Source: Prevotella sp.
GTDB lineage: Bacteria > Bacteroidota > Bacteroidia > Bacteroidales > Bacteroidaceae
Direction: 5' to 3'
DNA length: 45,581 bases
Assembly (NCBI GenBank): GCA_017940545.1
Contig: JAGAYI010000025.1
Span: forward strand, 1 to 45,581
In this document: positions 25,256-37,821 of the stretch, piece by piece
Position numbering within the stretch: position 1 is the first letter of the stretch
How the letters are laid out: every line of letters begins with the position of its first letter
Translations under genes and position numbers: made by a program
The notes under the pieces: model-generated
Databases searched by the model: none
What the model was told of the DNA's origin: nothing
Seen by the model: the letters and a program-made list of their open reading frames with translations, nothing else

Positions 25256-25918
25256 ATGAACGACTTTAAAAAATATGCTACCAAGCATTTAGGAATGAAC
25301 AGCATGGTGCTTGACGATGTCATCAAGGCACAGGCACAGTATTTGAATCCTTATATTCTGGAAGAACGTCAGTTGAACGTGACGCAGATGGATGTATTCT
25401 CACGCTTGATGATGGACCGCATCATCTTCCTCGGTACAGAGATTGATGATTACACGGCCAATACCCTGCAGGCGCAGCTGCTCTATCTGGATTCTACTGA
25501 TCCGGGCAAGGACGTCTCCATTTACATAAACTCGCCGGGAGGCAGCGTGACGGCCGGACTGGGCATCTACGACACAATGCAGTTTATTACCAGCGACGTA
25601 GCCACCATCTGCACGGGAATGGCCGCCTCGATGGCTGCCGTGCTGCTGGTGGCCGGTCAGGAAGGCAAGCGTTCGGCACTTCCTCACAGCCGCGTCATGA
25701 TTCATCAGCCGTTAGGCGGTGTGCAGGGCCAGGCCAGCGATATTGAGATTGAAGCCAAGGAAATCCTGAAGTTCAAGAAAGAATTGTACACCATTATTGC
25801 CAACCACTCCCATACGCCATACGAAAAGGTCTATGCCGATTCAGACCGTAACTACTGGATGAATGCAGAAGAGGCCAAGGAATACGGAATGATTGATGAG
25901 ATATTAGTAAGAAAGTAA
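25256..25918 (+). CDS. clpP: ATP-dependent Clp protease proteolytic subunit
   Basis: 220 residues. The fold signatures are intact: [32 protein letters not shown] with Ser125 and [11 protein letters not shown] with His150. The third triad position, which by alignment to the E. coli and B. subtilis enzymes should be Asp in a 'DRD' motif, here reads DRNYWMNA with Asn199. Asn at this site is known in Listeria ClpP1. The peptidase forms a 14-mer chamber fed by ClpX, encoded 13 nt downstream. Activity may be lowered or dependent on its partner; that is inference. Confidence 0.95.
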   Translation: MNDFKKYATKHLGMNSMVLDDVIKAQAQYLNPYILEERQLNVTQMDVFSRLMMDRIIFLGTEIDDYTANTLQAQLLYLDSTDPGKDVSIYINSPGGSVTAGLGIYDTMQFITSDVATICTGMAASMAAVLLVAGQEGKRSALPHSRVMIHQPLGGVQGQASDIEIEAKEILKFKKELYTIIANHSHTPYEKVYADSDRNYWMNAEEAKEYGMIDEILVRK

Positions 25919-25931
25919 CGACGGCCGACGA

Positions 25932-27158
25932 ATGAAGAAACAATGTAACTTTTGTGGCAGGGGAGAGAAAGAAGTCCGTCTGCTTATTACCGGTATTAAT
26001 GGCTATATCTGTGAAGATTGTGCCATGCAGGCCTACCAGATAGTCCAGTCGCAGGGACTTGATGGTGCCCCCAAGAAACAAAGCAAGGGCTTCAAACTGA
26101 AAAAGATTCCCAAGCCGTTGGAAATCAAAGCATATCTCGACCAGTACGTCATCGGTCAGGACGAAGCAAAACGCTTCCTCTCCGTGGCTGTATATAACCA
26201 CTACAAGCGACTGCAGCAGCCGAAAGAAGACGACGGTGTGGAAATAGAGAAGAGCAACATCATCATGGTGGGCTCTACAGGTACGGGAAAAACCCTGCTG
26301 GCACGTACCATTGCCAAACTGCTGGATGTGCCCTTCACCATTGTTGACGCTACGGTGTTTACGGAAGCCGGCTATGTGGGCGAAGACGTGGAGAGCATCC
26401 TGTCACGCCTGTTGCAAGTCGCTGACTATGATGTGGAAGCCGCACAACGGGGCATCGTCTTTATTGATGAGATTGACAAGATTGCCCGTAAGAGCGATAA
26501 CCCGTCAATAACCCGTGACGTCAGTGGAGAGGGCGTGCAGCAGGGATTGCTGAAACTGCTGGAGGGTACGATGGTGAACGTGCCGCCTCAGGGTGGGCGT
26601 AAACATCCAGACCAGGAGTACATTCATGTGGATACCCATAACATCCTGTTCATCTGCGGAGGCGCCTTCGATGGCATCGAACGGAAAATCGCCCAACGCA
26701 TGAATACCCATGTGGTAGGCTACAACTCGGTGCAGAACGTGGCGAAGATTGACAAGAACGACTTGATGAAATATATTCAGCCCATGGATCTCAAATCGTT
26801 CGGGCTGATACCCGAAATCATCGGACGCCTGCCGGTGCTCACCTATTTGAACCCGCTGGACCGTCCGGCGCTGGAAAAGATATTGACAGAGCCGAAAAAC
26901 AGCATCGTCAAGCAGTATGAGAAGCTCTTTGAAATGGACGGTATCAAACTGACCTTTACCGAGGAAGCCTTGAAGCTGATAGTCGATAAGGCAGTTGAAT
27001 ACAAACTTGGTGCCCGTGGCCTTCGCTCTATCGTGGAGAGTATCATGATGGATGCCATGTTCGAAATACCCTCTAAGCGTGTAAAGCAGTTCAGTGTAAC
27101 GCTCGATTATGCCAAGCAGCAACTGGACAAGTCGCATTTGCAGAAACTTGAAACCTAA
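25932..27158 (+). CDS. clpX: ATP-dependent unfoldase ClpX
   Basis: 408 residues. The N-terminal C4 zinc finger is [26 protein letters not shown] in three pieces (CxxC ... CxxC). The AAA+ core has Walker [19 protein letters not shown], Walker [11 protein letters not shown] and sensor 2 in [11 protein letters not shown]. An IGF-type loop for docking on ClpP should be in the 230-280 region. It unfolds tagged substrates and feeds them into ClpP. It is in an operon with clpP; recQ follows 8 nt later. Confidence 0.97.
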   Translation: MKKQCNFCGRGEKEVRLLITGINGYICEDCAMQAYQIVQSQGLDGAPKKQSKGFKLKKIPKPLEIKAYLDQYVIGQDEAKRFLSVAVYNHYKRLQQPKEDDGVEIEKSNIIMVGSTGTGKTLLARTIAKLLDVPFTIVDATVFTEAGYVGEDVESILSRLLQVADYDVEAAQRGIVFIDEIDKIARKSDNPSITRDVSGEGVQQGLLKLLEGTMVNVPPQGGRKHPDQEYIHVDTHNILFICGGAFDGIERKIAQRMNTHVVGYNSVQNVAKIDKNDLMKYIQPMDLKSFGLIPEIIGRLPVLTYLNPLDRPALEKILTEPKNSIVKQYEKLFEMDGIKLTFTEEALKLIVDKAVEYKLGARGLRSIVESIMMDAMFEIPSKRVKQFSVTLDYAKQQLDKSHLQKLET

Positions 27159-27166
27159 AATCCTAT

Positions 27167-29350
27167 ATGACAAAAGAAGTGAACCTCATAGAAGCGCTGA
27201 AAAAATATTTTGGCTTTGATAAGTTTAAGGGTGATCAGGAAACGATTATCCGAAATGTGTTGGCAGGGAAAGATACTTTCGTGCTGATGCCGACAGGGGG
27301 CGGCAAGTCGCTTTGCTATCAGTTGCCGTCATTGCTGATGGATGGGACGGCTATCGTCATATCCCCCCTGATTGCTCTGATGAAAAATCAGGTGGATGTG
27401 ATTTCCCATTTGAGTGAGGTTCCGGGAACGGCCCATTACCTGAATTCATCACTGAACAAGGCCGCCATTGACCAGGTGAAGGCTGATGTCTCGGCCGGCA
27501 TTACCAAACTGCTGTATGTGGCACCCGAATCGCTGACCAAGGAAGATAATGTCGATTTTCTGAAGACGGTGAAAATATCTTTTTACGCCATTGATGAAGC
27601 CCACTGCATTTCGGAGTGGGGACATGACTTCCGCCCGGAATACCGTCGCATTCGTCCCATCATCAACGAAATAGGGAATGCCCCTGTCATTGCACTGACG
27701 GCAACGGCAACCGACAAGGTGCGTACCGACATCAAGAAGAGTCTGGGCATCATGGATGCTGAGGAGTTTAAAAGCTCCTTTAACCGTCCGAACCTTTATT
27801 ATGAGGTGCGCCCGAAGACCAAGAATGTTGACAAGGACATCATCAAATTTATCAAGCAGCATCCGGGAAAGAGTGGCATCATCTATTGCCTGTCGAGGAA
27901 AAAGGTGGAAGAACTGGCAGCTATTCTGCGGGCAAACGATATTAAGGCGCAGGCTTACCACGCAGGATTAGACTCCCCTACGCGCTCGCAGACACAGGAC
28001 GATTTCCTGATGGAGAAAATTGATGTGATTGTGGCTACCATCGCCTTTGGCATGGGAATAGACAAACCCGATGTGCGTTTTGTCATACATTATGATATAC
28101 CCAAGTCGCTGGAGGGCTACTATCAGGAAACAGGACGTGCCGGTCGTGATGGCGGCGAAGGGTTGTGCATTGCCTTTTATTCCTATAAAGACCTGCAGAA
28201 ACTGGACAAGTTTATGGAAGGTAAACCGGTAGCAGAACAGGACATCGGTCGTCAGTTGCTGCAGGAAACGGCTGCTTATGCTGAAACCTCAGTTTGCCGT
28301 CGTAAGATGCTGCTCCATTATTTCGGCGAGGTATATGACCGTGACAACTGTGGTAACTGTGACAACTGTCTGCATCCTAAAACCAAGATAGAGGGTATGG
28401 ACCTGCTCGTCATTGTGCTGAAGACCATTGTCGCCCTGAAGGAAAACTTCCGGTCTGACTATGTCATAGACTTTATCATGGGACGTGAAACCGACGAGAT
28501 AGTCGCCCATAAACATCACGAACATGAGCTGTTCGGTATTGGCGAAGATGAGGACGAAAAAATGTGGAACCCTGTCATCCGTCAAGCATTGATAGCAGGA
28601 TATATCAAGAAAGAAGTAGAGAACTACGGATTGCTGAAAATCACCTCGGCAGGAAAGAAGTTCATGAAGAATCCCAGCTCCTTCATGATTGTGAAGGACG
28701 TGGAGTTCAATGACGACGATGAGGGCATTGTGGAGCACGAGGGAGGCATTAGTGCCCTCGACCCCATGCTGTGCTCCATGTTGCGTGACCTGCGTAAGAA
28801 ATGGAGCAAACAGCTGGGACGGCCGCCGTACGTCATCTTCCAGGATGTGTCAATCGACCAGATGGCAACCGACTACCCTGTCACCCTTGAGGAACTGAAG
28901 AATATACAGGGAGTGGGCGAGGGTAAGGTGAAACAGTCATACGCCAAAGATTTCGTAGATCTGATAAAACGCTACTGTGACGAGAACGATATTGTGCGCC
29001 AGGCAGACCTGCGTGTACGTACCGTGGCAAAAAAGTCTATGCTGAAGGTGAAAATCATTCAGGCCATAGACCGCCAGATAGCCCTCGACGACATTGCGAA
29101 TGCCCAAGGCATAGAGTTCGAGACACTGCTTGACGAAGTGGAGGCAATCGTATATAGCGGCACCAAACTGAATATTGACTATTTCCTTGAGGAGGTAATG
29201 GACGAAGACCGCATCGACGATATCTATGACTACTTCTCGGAAAGCGATACTGACAACTTGGAGACGGCTATCGAGGAACTGGGTGAGGACTATAGTGAGG
29301 ACGAGATACGACTGATACGTATCAAGTTCATCTCGGATATGGCTAACTAA
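27167..29350 (+). CDS. recQ: ATP-dependent DNA helicase RecQ
   Basis: 727 residues. Helicase motifs: TGGGKSLCYQLPSLL (I), AIDEAHCISEWGHDFRPEYR (II with aromatic loop), ALTATAT (III) and YYQETGRAGRDGG (VI). A zinc site with four cysteines follows (CRRKMLLHYFGE, CGNCDNC), then winged-helix and HRDC domains (YVIFQDVSIDQMATDYPVTLEELKNIQGVGEGK). The acidic C-terminal extension of ~100 residues is typical of Bacteroidetes RecQ. It works in recombination repair. The 8-nt gap from clpX suggests co-transcription. Confidence 0.96.
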   Translation: MTKEVNLIEALKKYFGFDKFKGDQETIIRNVLAGKDTFVLMPTGGGKSLCYQLPSLLMDGTAIVISPLIALMKNQVDVISHLSEVPGTAHYLNSSLNKAAIDQVKADVSAGITKLLYVAPESLTKEDNVDFLKTVKISFYAIDEAHCISEWGHDFRPEYRRIRPIINEIGNAPVIALTATATDKVRTDIKKSLGIMDAEEFKSSFNRPNLYYEVRPKTKNVDKDIIKFIKQHPGKSGIIYCLSRKKVEELAAILRANDIKAQAYHAGLDSPTRSQTQDDFLMEKIDVIVATIAFGMGIDKPDVRFVIHYDIPKSLEGYYQETGRAGRDGGEGLCIAFYSYKDLQKLDKFMEGKPVAEQDIGRQLLQETAAYAETSVCRRKMLLHYFGEVYDRDNCGNCDNCLHPKTKIEGMDLLVIVLKTIVALKENFRSDYVIDFIMGRETDEIVAHKHHEHELFGIGEDEDEKMWNPVIRQALIAGYIKKEVENYGLLKITSAGKKFMKNPSSFMIVKDVEFNDDDEGIVEHEGGISALDPMLCSMLRDLRKKWSKQLGRPPYVIFQDVSIDQMATDYPVTLEELKNIQGVGEGKVKQSYAKDFVDLIKRYCDENDIVRQADLRVRTVAKKSMLKVKIIQAIDRQIALDDIANAQGIEFETLLDEVEAIVYSGTKLNIDYFLEEVMDEDRIDDIYDYFSESDTDNLETAIEELGEDYSEDEIRLIRIKFISDMAN

Positions 29351-29361
29351 AGGAAGCGAAA

Positions 29362-30979
<1,618 letters not shown>

Positions 30980-30980
<1 letters not shown>

Positions 30981-32005
30981 TGTGTATGAAGAGGTGTGTG
31001 CTGGTCATGGTCTGCTGTGTGGCTGTCCTGATGCTTTGTGCGCAGGAGGCTGCCGACCCGGTTCTGTTGACTGTGAATGGTATTCCAGTTAACCGTTCAG
31101 AGTTTGTCAATAGCTATCATCATAATATTAAAGGTGACGTCGAAGACCGTATTTCGCCCAGCGATTACCTGGATCGTTTCATTGACTATAAGCTGAAATT
31201 GGCAGCAGCCCAAGCGGCGGGCTACCAGTTACCGACATCGTCAGATGGACGGACGGTCACAGCATCTTCGACAGTAAATGTTGCTGACAGGGAAGCTGTC
31301 TATCAGCGAGCTTGCCTGTCTGCTGGCAGTCAAGACATGCTTTGTCTTGCTCAGATATTGTTGAGCGTAGATTCCCGGGCAACGGCAACTGGCGTGGAAA
31401 AAGTCAGACAGCGCATAGATTCTGTTTACCAGGCACTCTCGCAGGGGGCTGATTTCTCAGAAATGGCCTGCCGCCTCTCTGACGATGCAACAGCTGCCTC
31501 TGGTGGCATGATGGGGTGGGTCGGGCCTACACAACTTCTGGAAACGGTGGAGCGCGAGGCCTACGCTTTGAGGAGTGGTGAAACGAGTCGGCCTTTCCTG
31601 TCGGTGGCAGGCTGGCATATTGTGAAGGTGCTCGACCGCAGGCCGGCAACGAGTGATGAGGTCAGACAGTGGTTCCTTTCCGAAGCTGCACCACAGCAGT
31701 TGGCTGTTTCCATGTCTGCTGGCGATGCACTGTTGCTGAAAGAGTATCAGGAGGGCTTGTTGGTTAGCCGTATGACACAGGAGACGGTCTATGAACAGCC
31801 GTTGCCTGAGGAGAAAAAGCTGAAACGCTATTTTAAGAAGAACAAGAAACGTTATGGACGTAAGCTGAAAAAGCGTGACTTCCCCCGTTTCCGTGATTTG
31901 GTGCTGGCAGATTACAGACTGCAGCAGGAGCAGGAATGGGTGGTCAGTTTACGCCGCCAGTATAAGGTGAGAGTGGATAAAAATATTTTGAAAACCATAG
32001 AATGA
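30980..32005 (+). CDS. Periplasmic parvulin-type peptidyl-prolyl isomerase
   Basis: 341 residues, start overlapping the guaB stop by one base. Residues 1-21 are a signal peptide (MCMKRCVLVMVCCVAVLMLCA). A SurA-type N-terminal part (TVNGIPVNRSEFVNSYHHN) is followed by a rotamase domain at ~110-225 (MLCLAQILLSVDS, DFSEMACRLSDDATAASGGMMGWVGP, GWHIVKVLDRRP). The C-terminus is strongly basic (KKNKKRYGRKLKKRDFPRFRD). It should assist folding of outer-membrane proteins in the periplasm. The next gene overlaps by 4 nt. Confidence 0.88.
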
Positions 32006-33396
32006 AGAAATCAAAAATCATAGGATTAGGCCTGTTGACCTTGCTGCCATTTGTCGGACTGACGGCTCATGTGCCGGGCATTGACGATGATGACCCGACA
32101 TTACGGAGCGTAATTGATGAGGTCATCTGGGTGGTTGGCGACGAACCGATTCTGAAGTCGGAAGTGGAAGGCTTGCGACTGCAGGCTGAGATGGAGGGCA
32201 GGCGCTGGAAGGGTGATCCGGATTGTGCAATACCTGAGCGTATTGCCGTGGAGAAGCTTTTCCTGCACCAGGCAGCGATTGACAGTATTGAAGTGACCGA
32301 GGCTGACGTGGCTCAGAACGTGGAGCAGCGCCTGGAGTATTTCATCACACAGGCGGGTTCCCGTGAGAAACTTGAAGAGTACCGTGGACAGAGTCTTAGT
32401 CAGATACGCTCGCAGATGCGGGAAGAACTTCGTAAGCAGATGATGATTCAGCGAATGCGTGAGAAACTGGTGGAGGATATTACGGTTTCGCCGGCAGAGG
32501 TGCGCCGCTATTTCAGCACGTTGTCGCCAGATAGCATTCCTTTTGTACCCACAGAGGTAGAGGTCGAGATTCTGACTCAGGCACCGAAGATTGAGCAGGC
32601 AGAGATTGATCGCGTCAAAGATGAACTGCGTGAGTTTACTGACAGGGTAAACCAGGGGGAAACCACTTTCCAAACCTTGGCACGTATGTATTCAGAGGAC
32701 CCCGGGTCTGCACGTTATGGCGGAGAACTGGGCTTTGTGGGGCGTGGAACTTTGGACCCTGCCTTTGCTGCTGTGGCCTTTAACCTTACTGACCCGCGAA
32801 AAGTGTCTAAGATTGTGGAGTCGGAATACGGCTTTCATATCATTCAGCTTATTGACAAGCGTGGAGACAAGGTGAACGTACGTCATATTCTGCGTAAACC
32901 GCAGATGTCGCAAGAGTCTGTCAATCGAGCTATAGCCCGACTGGATTCTATCGCCGATGACATCAGAAATGAGAAATTCTCGTTTGAAGATGCTGCCTCT
33001 TTATTGTCGGACGACAAAGATACCCGAAATAACCACGGACTCATGGCAAACACTACGGAGGATATGCGACGTACTTCAAAATTCCGAATGCAAGACCTTC
33101 CGGCTGACGTGGCACGTGCTGTGGATACCTTGAAAGTGGGAGGCGTGTCACGCTCGTTCCAGATGATTAACGAACGTGGAAAAACCGTCTGCGCAATAGT
33201 GAAACTCAAAAGTCGCATTGAAGGGCATAAGGCTACCATTACTGAGGACTTCCAGGTCATGAAGAATGTGGTGCTCAACAAACGAAAGGAAGAGTGCATC
33301 AGTAAGTGGATCGAGAAGAAAATAAAAACCATCTATGTACGTGTCAACGATCGCTATCGCGATTGTCAGTTTGAACATCAAGGTTGGATTAAATGA
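32002..33396 (+). CDS. SurA-like periplasmic chaperone/peptidyl-prolyl isomerase
   Basis: 464 residues. The signal peptide is MKKSKIIGLGLLTLLPFVGLTAH. The N-terminal SurA chaperone part (DEVIWVVGDEPILKSEVEGLRLQAEMEG; RIAVEKLFLHQAAIDSIEV) is followed by a parvulin domain (TFQTLARMYSEDPGSARYGGELGFVGRG, YGFHIIQLIDKRGD) and a second, weaker one (RHILRKPQMSQ, FSFEDAASLLSDDKDTRNNHG). SurA-type proteins escort barrel proteins such as LptD to the outer membrane. ATGA overlaps with both neighbours imply tight co-translation with the preceding isomerase and the OstA-like protein. Confidence 0.92.
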   Translation: MKKSKIIGLGLLTLLPFVGLTAHVPGIDDDDPTLRSVIDEVIWVVGDEPILKSEVEGLRLQAEMEGRRWKGDPDCAIPERIAVEKLFLHQAAIDSIEVTEADVAQNVEQRLEYFITQAGSREKLEEYRGQSLSQIRSQMREELRKQMMIQRMREKLVEDITVSPAEVRRYFSTLSPDSIPFVPTEVEVEILTQAPKIEQAEIDRVKDELREFTDRVNQGETTFQTLARMYSEDPGSARYGGELGFVGRGTLDPAFAAVAFNLTDPRKVSKIVESEYGFHIIQLIDKRGDKVNVRHILRKPQMSQESVNRAIARLDSIADDIRNEKFSFEDAASLLSDDKDTRNNHGLMANTTEDMRRTSKFRMQDLPADVARAVDTLKVGGVSRSFQMINERGKTVCAIVKLKSRIEGHKATITEDFQVMKNVVLNKRKEECISKWIEKKIKTIYVRVNDRYRDCQFEHQGWIK

Positions 33397-35117
33397 CCAT
33401 CTGTAACATCGTCAAGCGTTTCTTCAGCGGACATCGGGGAGTGCTGTTCCTGATTCTTTGCATGTGTGGACTGTGCGTGGTGGAGTCCATGCCCCCCGTG
33501 CCAAAAAAGAAAGCTAAGACACGAAAAAAGACAACGGTGTCAAGAGCTAAGCCGAGGCCCAGCGACAAACGGATATACCTGGTTCATGCCGACGAACTGC
33601 GGTATGACCAGTTTCAGAATAATAACGCACAAATACTGATAGGAAATGTGCATTTTGACCACATGGGAGCACGCCTCTTTTGTGACAGTGCGAATTTCTA
33701 TGAGGACAGCAACTCTTTTGAGGCATACGGACATGTGAAGATGTATCAGGGTGACACGCTGTCGCTGTTCAGCGACTATGCGTTTTACGATGGAAACGAC
33801 GAACTGGCACGTGCCCGTTATAATGTGGTGCTGAAACATAGAAAGTCAACGCTCTATACGGATAGTCTTGACTACGACCGCATGTATAATCTGGGCTATT
33901 TCTTCGAGGGTGGAAAACTGATTGACAATGGGAGTGTGCTGACGTCCGACTGGGGCGAGTACCATACCGACACGAAGATGGCTTTCTTTGCCTACGACGT
34001 GGAACTGAAAGATAATGACTTCTTCCTGACGACAGACTCTTTGTATTATAATACACAATCCTCCGTGGCCCATATCGTCGGACCCTCACGCATCATTTCC
34101 GGTACCAGTAATATTTATTCCGAAGACGGATATTATAATACCAAGACCGACCATTCGGAACTCTTCGGGCGTTCTGTTGTCAAAGACAAGGGGCGGTCGT
34201 TGGTGGGCGACAGCGTATATTATAATAGTACGACAGGCTCCAGTTTTGCGTATCGGAACGTGGAGTTCAGCGATTCCGTAAACAAGAATATGCTGACAGG
34301 CGACTTCCTGGAATATAATGAAGCTACAGGATATGCCATGGCAACTAAAAATGCCGTGGCTGTTGACTTCTCGCAAAAAGACACGCTGTTCATGCATGCT
34401 GACACGTTTAAGGTGTTTACATATCACATCAATACCGACTCTGTCTATAGGGTGATGCATGCCTACCACAAAGTGCGGGCTTACCGCGTTGATTTGCAGG
34501 CCGTCTGCGACTCCTTGGTGTATGACCAGAAAGACTCTGTAATGACGATGTATCGTGACCCCATTGTGTGGAATGGCAATCAGCAACTGCTGGGCGAGGT
34601 CATACAGGCTTATATGAAGGACTCGGTAATTGACAGGGCACATGTTCTCGGACAGGCTCTTTCGGTAGAGCTGATGTTTGACTCTGTTCATTATAATCAG
34701 CTCACTTCGAAAGAGATGTTGGCTTTCTTCAGAAACGGCCAGATCAGTGAAGCACATGCCAAGACTAACGCCTTGGCCATCTATCATGTGATTGATGATG
34801 CTGACAGTGCCTTTATTGCACAGGACTACACGGAGTCACCGCTGATGAAGATGTTTTTTGAAAATAGGAAAATGAAACGTATCTGGGTTGAAAAACCTAA
34901 AGGTGTCATGTATCCTATGACGCAGATACCGGCTGATAAGAAATTCCTGCCTAATTTCGTCTGGTTCGACTATATTCGTCCGCTGAACAAACAAGACATC
35001 TTTAATTGGAGGGGAAAGAAAAAAGAACAGGAACTGATACCAGAGAAAAGACGTGAGGCTCCTGTCCAGAACCTCAAGAAACCCGAGGCTCTCAAACCAC
35101 CAGAGAATCATGAGTGA
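33393..35117 (+). CDS. OstA-like (LptA/LptD N-terminal type) LPS-transport protein
   Basis: 574 residues. An N-terminal hydrophobic signal (~15-30) is followed by a basic stretch ([19 protein letters not shown]). The main part is a long series of beta-jellyroll repeats of OstA type: [89 protein letters not shown]. Such folds form the periplasmic lipopolysaccharide bridge. It is much longer than E. coli LptA and lacks the LptD barrel, as is usual in Bacteroidales. It overlaps the SurA-like gene by 4 nt and mutL by 8 nt. Confidence 0.9.
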   Translation: MTICNIVKRFFSGHRGVLFLILCMCGLCVVESMPPVPKKKAKTRKKTTVSRAKPRPSDKRIYLVHADELRYDQFQNNNAQILIGNVHFDHMGARLFCDSANFYEDSNSFEAYGHVKMYQGDTLSLFSDYAFYDGNDELARARYNVVLKHRKSTLYTDSLDYDRMYNLGYFFEGGKLIDNGSVLTSDWGEYHTDTKMAFFAYDVELKDNDFFLTTDSLYYNTQSSVAHIVGPSRIISGTSNIYSEDGYYNTKTDHSELFGRSVVKDKGRSLVGDSVYYNSTTGSSFAYRNVEFSDSVNKNMLTGDFLEYNEATGYAMATKNAVAVDFSQKDTLFMHADTFKVFTYHINTDSVYRVMHAYHKVRAYRVDLQAVCDSLVYDQKDSVMTMYRDPIVWNGNQQLLGEVIQAYMKDSVIDRAHVLGQALSVELMFDSVHYNQLTSKEMLAFFRNGQISEAHAKTNALAIYHVIDDADSAFIAQDYTESPLMKMFFENRKMKRIWVEKPKGVMYPMTQIPADKKFLPNFVWFDYIRPLNKQDIFNWRGKKKEQELIPEKRREAPVQNLKKPEALKPPENHE

Positions 35118-36936
35118 CATCATCCAATTGCTTCCAGACTCCGTGGCCAACCAGATTGCTGCTGGCGAGGTCATACAGCGGCCGGCTTCTGTTATTAAGG
35201 AACTGGTGGAAAATGCTATTGACGCTGGGGCAACAACGATAAATGTGCTGGTGGTCGATGCTGGACGAACCTCTATCCAGGTGATAGACGATGGACGGGG
35301 AATGTCCGAAACGGACGCACGACTGGCATTTGAACGCCATGCCACATCGAAAATAAAAAAGGCCGACGACCTCTTTAACCTGCACACCATGGGCTTCCGT
35401 GGTGAGGCTCTTGCATCTATAGCTGCCGTGGCACAGGTGGAGCTTCGGACGAGAATGGCTGATAATGAGGTGGGCACGCTACTCACCATCTCTGGCTCAC
35501 GCGTCGTGGGGCAGGAACCGGTTTCTTGTCCCGTGGGAAGTAATTTCAAGGTTGAGAACCTCTTTTTTAATGTTCCCGCACGTCGTAAGTTCCTCAAGAC
35601 GAATGCGACGGAACTGAATAATATCATGGTGGCTTTCGAGCGGATAGTACTCGTCTATCCAAACATCAACTTTACACTTCATAGCAATGGCTCAGAATTG
35701 CTGAACCTGAAAGCAGGAAGCCTGCGACAGCGAGTAAGTGAAGTGTTCGGAAAACGTTTCTCACAGGAAATCCTACCTGTAGAGGTTGATACTGCCATGT
35801 GTCGCATAACGGGGTTTGTAGGGAAACCGGAAGCAGCTCGGAAAAAAAACGCACATGAATATTTCTTCGTGAATGGACGCTATATGAAACATGCTTACTT
35901 CCATAAGGCGGTACAAAGTGCTTACGACCGTATTGTGCCGGTAGGTATGCAGGTACCTTATTTAATCTACTTTGAGGTAAGTCCGGCGGATATTGATGTT
36001 AACATACACCCGACGAAGACAGAAATCAAATTCGAGAATGAACAGGCCATCTGGCAAATCCTCGTTGCTGCCGTGCGCGATGCTGTCGGAAAGTTTTGTG
36101 AAGTACCGTCCATTGACTTCGATACGGAAGGAAAACCGGAAATCCCTCTGTATGACCCGCAAAGACAAGTCGCTCCGCCTAATCCGAAATATAATGCATC
36201 TTACAACCCCTTCAGGGAGCATCATGAGAGCCGTTCCTCGGTGCCTGCTGACTGGCAACAGCTCTATGAGGGCTTGCAGCCGGATGCAGAACAGCAAAAT
36301 TTATTCGTTGACGCTTCATCAGCATCACCATGGGAGAGGGTAGGGGCAGAAACTCTTCATGCCATAGAAGAAAAGTCACCTATACACTATCAGTATAAGG
36401 CCACATATATCATGACGGCTGTGAAGTCTGGACTGATGATTATTGACCAGTATCGGGCTGACCTCAGGTTTCTCTACGAACGCTATAGAGAGCAACTGCG
36501 TAACCATACGGGGAAATCGCAGCGCGTGCTCTTTCCTGAAGTAGTGCAGTTTGCCCCTTCTGAAACGATACTCTTGGAACGCCTTGCTCCCGAACTGGAA
36601 GCAATGGGCTTTGAACTCTCTGACTTGGGAAAGAACTCCTATGCGGTCAATGGCATACCTGCTGGCATTGAAGGTATCGACTTTGTCAGTCTCTTGCAGA
36701 ACATGGTTGCTGAGGCTGCAGAGTTGACTGCCGGTGCAAAGGATGAGATAGAGCATACCCTGGCATTAAGTATGGCGCGTTCTGCAGCCATCCCTCATGG
36801 TCAGATCCTCTCAAATGAAGAAATGGAGTCGGTAGTAAACCGTCTTTTTGCCTGTTCAAATGTCAATTACACACCTGACGGGAAACCCATTCTTACTATT
36901 TTACCGCAACATGACATAGAACAGCTCCTTTCATGA
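35110..36936 (+). CDS. mutL: DNA mismatch repair protein MutL
   Basis: 608 residues from ATG 35110 ([21 protein letters not shown]), which overlaps the end of the OstA-like gene by 8 nt. GHKL ATPase motifs: [31 protein letters not shown]. The C-terminal dimerisation domain is present. Where endonuclease-type MutL proteins have DQHA(x)2E(x)4E, this one reads [14 protein letters not shown] (residues 446-459), so the metal-site motif is changed at the His. It couples MutS recognition to downstream repair. Last gene of the guaB run. Confidence 0.95.
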   Translation: MSDIIQLLPDSVANQIAAGEVIQRPASVIKELVENAIDAGATTINVLVVDAGRTSIQVIDDGRGMSETDARLAFERHATSKIKKADDLFNLHTMGFRGEALASIAAVAQVELRTRMADNEVGTLLTISGSRVVGQEPVSCPVGSNFKVENLFFNVPARRKFLKTNATELNNIMVAFERIVLVYPNINFTLHSNGSELLNLKAGSLRQRVSEVFGKRFSQEILPVEVDTAMCRITGFVGKPEAARKKNAHEYFFVNGRYMKHAYFHKAVQSAYDRIVPVGMQVPYLIYFEVSPADIDVNIHPTKTEIKFENEQAIWQILVAAVRDAVGKFCEVPSIDFDTEGKPEIPLYDPQRQVAPPNPKYNASYNPFREHHESRSSVPADWQQLYEGLQPDAEQQNLFVDASSASPWERVGAETLHAIEEKSPIHYQYKATYIMTAVKSGLMIIDQYRADLRFLYERYREQLRNHTGKSQRVLFPEVVQFAPSETILLERLAPELEAMGFELSDLGKNSYAVNGIPAGIEGIDFVSLLQNMVAEAAELTAGAKDEIEHTLALSMARSAAIPHGQILSNEEMESVVNRLFACSNVNYTPDGKPILTILPQHDIEQLLS

Positions 36937-37046
36937 AGATGAATACATCCACCTCCCTTCCCGTCGCTTTGTCCTTGCAATGTTCTTGCTCCGTTTCCCC
37001 TCCGTTTCCTCTCCGTTTCTTCTCCGTCTTCATTTTTTTTATTGGT

Positions 37047-37072
37047 TCTGTACGCTGAGGCTTTGCCTTGGT
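37047..37072 (+). repeat. Degenerate palindromic mini-element upstream of the OMP gene
   Basis: Head TCTGTAC, arm GCTGAGGC (37054-37061), loop TTT, arm GCCTTGGT (37065-37072). In RNA all eight pairs form, three of them G-U. It is preceded by TCCGTTTC-type pyrimidine repeats (36985-37031) and ends 18 nt before the ATG of the next gene, so it would sit in that gene's leader. No standard -7 box is visible for that gene. Confidence 0.65.
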
Positions 37073-37090
37073 CCTAAAAAACAAACAGAT

Positions 37091-37807
37091 ATGAAAAAGT
37101 TATTAATATCCCTTCTACTGGTCTTTTCCGTAATGACCGTTGTTGCACAGGAAGACGCACAAGGTGCGTCGCCTGTTGAGCGCCATAGTGTGTCAACCAA
37201 TCCCTTTTTTAGTAACTGGTTCTTGCAGGCAAACTTTGGTGGAAATGTCAATTACGACAACAACTTGGGCTTCTCCGTAGCTATAGGTAAATGGTTTACC
37301 CCAGGAATAGGACTGCGTACAAAGTATAGTATTTCGCGTTATAATATTCTTTCTGAGCATGTCCTGTTCAATCTCAGCAACATGTTCTACGGATATAATG
37401 ACCGTCGCGTGTGGAGTCTCATCCCTTACGTCGGTGCGGGTTGGCGGAAACTCAAGGCGGAAGACCATCATGCCTTTGGCTATACCCTCGGACTTTGGAA
37501 CCGTTTTCGCGTCAGTCGTAAGATAGCCTTGAATGTGGATGTCTCTTATGGCGTTTTCCAACGTACTTCCAAAGATCGTATGCTGAACATGGAAGTTGGC
37601 TTGACGTATAGCATCGGTAGTGGTACATGGGGTAGGACACCGAACTTGGATGCTGTCCATGCTTTATATGAGTCGGAGATTGATGCTCTTAATGCCCAGT
37701 TGCAGGATGCCTATTCAGAGAATGATGAGTTACGTCGCGAGTTGGAGCAGCGTTCCTCTTCCTCTTCTCCTTCTACAAGTGGTGACATGTCATCACCAGT
37801 AGAATAG
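37091..37807 (+). CDS. OmpA-type outer-membrane barrel protein lacking the C-terminal OmpA domain
   Basis: 238 residues from ATG 37091. The signal peptide is MKKLLISLLLVFSVMTVVAQ. Residues ~35-190 look like an eight-stranded barrel (NWFLQANFGGNVNYDNNLGFSVAIGKWFTPGIGLRTKYS, WSLIPYVGAGWRKL, KIALNVDVSYGVFQ). A short coiled coil follows (ALYESEIDALNAQLQDAYSENDELRRELEQR). Related Prevotella/Bacteroides OmpA-family proteins continue after this helix into a peptidoglycan-binding OmpA domain; here the protein ends in a Ser-rich tail (SSSSSPSTSGDMSSPVE). The tail DNA is pyrimidine rich like the tracts next to the mini-elements, and three copies of the element start 15 nt after the stop. Truncation by repeat insertion is likely but not proven. 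Confidence 0.8.
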   Translation: MKKLLISLLLVFSVMTVVAQEDAQGASPVERHSVSTNPFFSNWFLQANFGGNVNYDNNLGFSVAIGKWFTPGIGLRTKYSISRYNILSEHVLFNLSNMFYGYNDRRVWSLIPYVGAGWRKLKAEDHHAFGYTLGLWNRFRVSRKIALNVDVSYGVFQRTSKDRMLNMEVGLTYSIGSGTWGRTPNLDAVHALYESEIDALNAQLQDAYSENDELRRELEQRSSSSSPSTSGDMSSPVE

Positions 37808-37821
37808 TCTTGAGGCATGGT

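Noticed and set aside
35053-35109. Earlier in-frame start for mutL inside the OstA-like gene
   Set aside because: The conserved MutL N-terminus begins at ATG 35110 ([21 protein letters not shown]).
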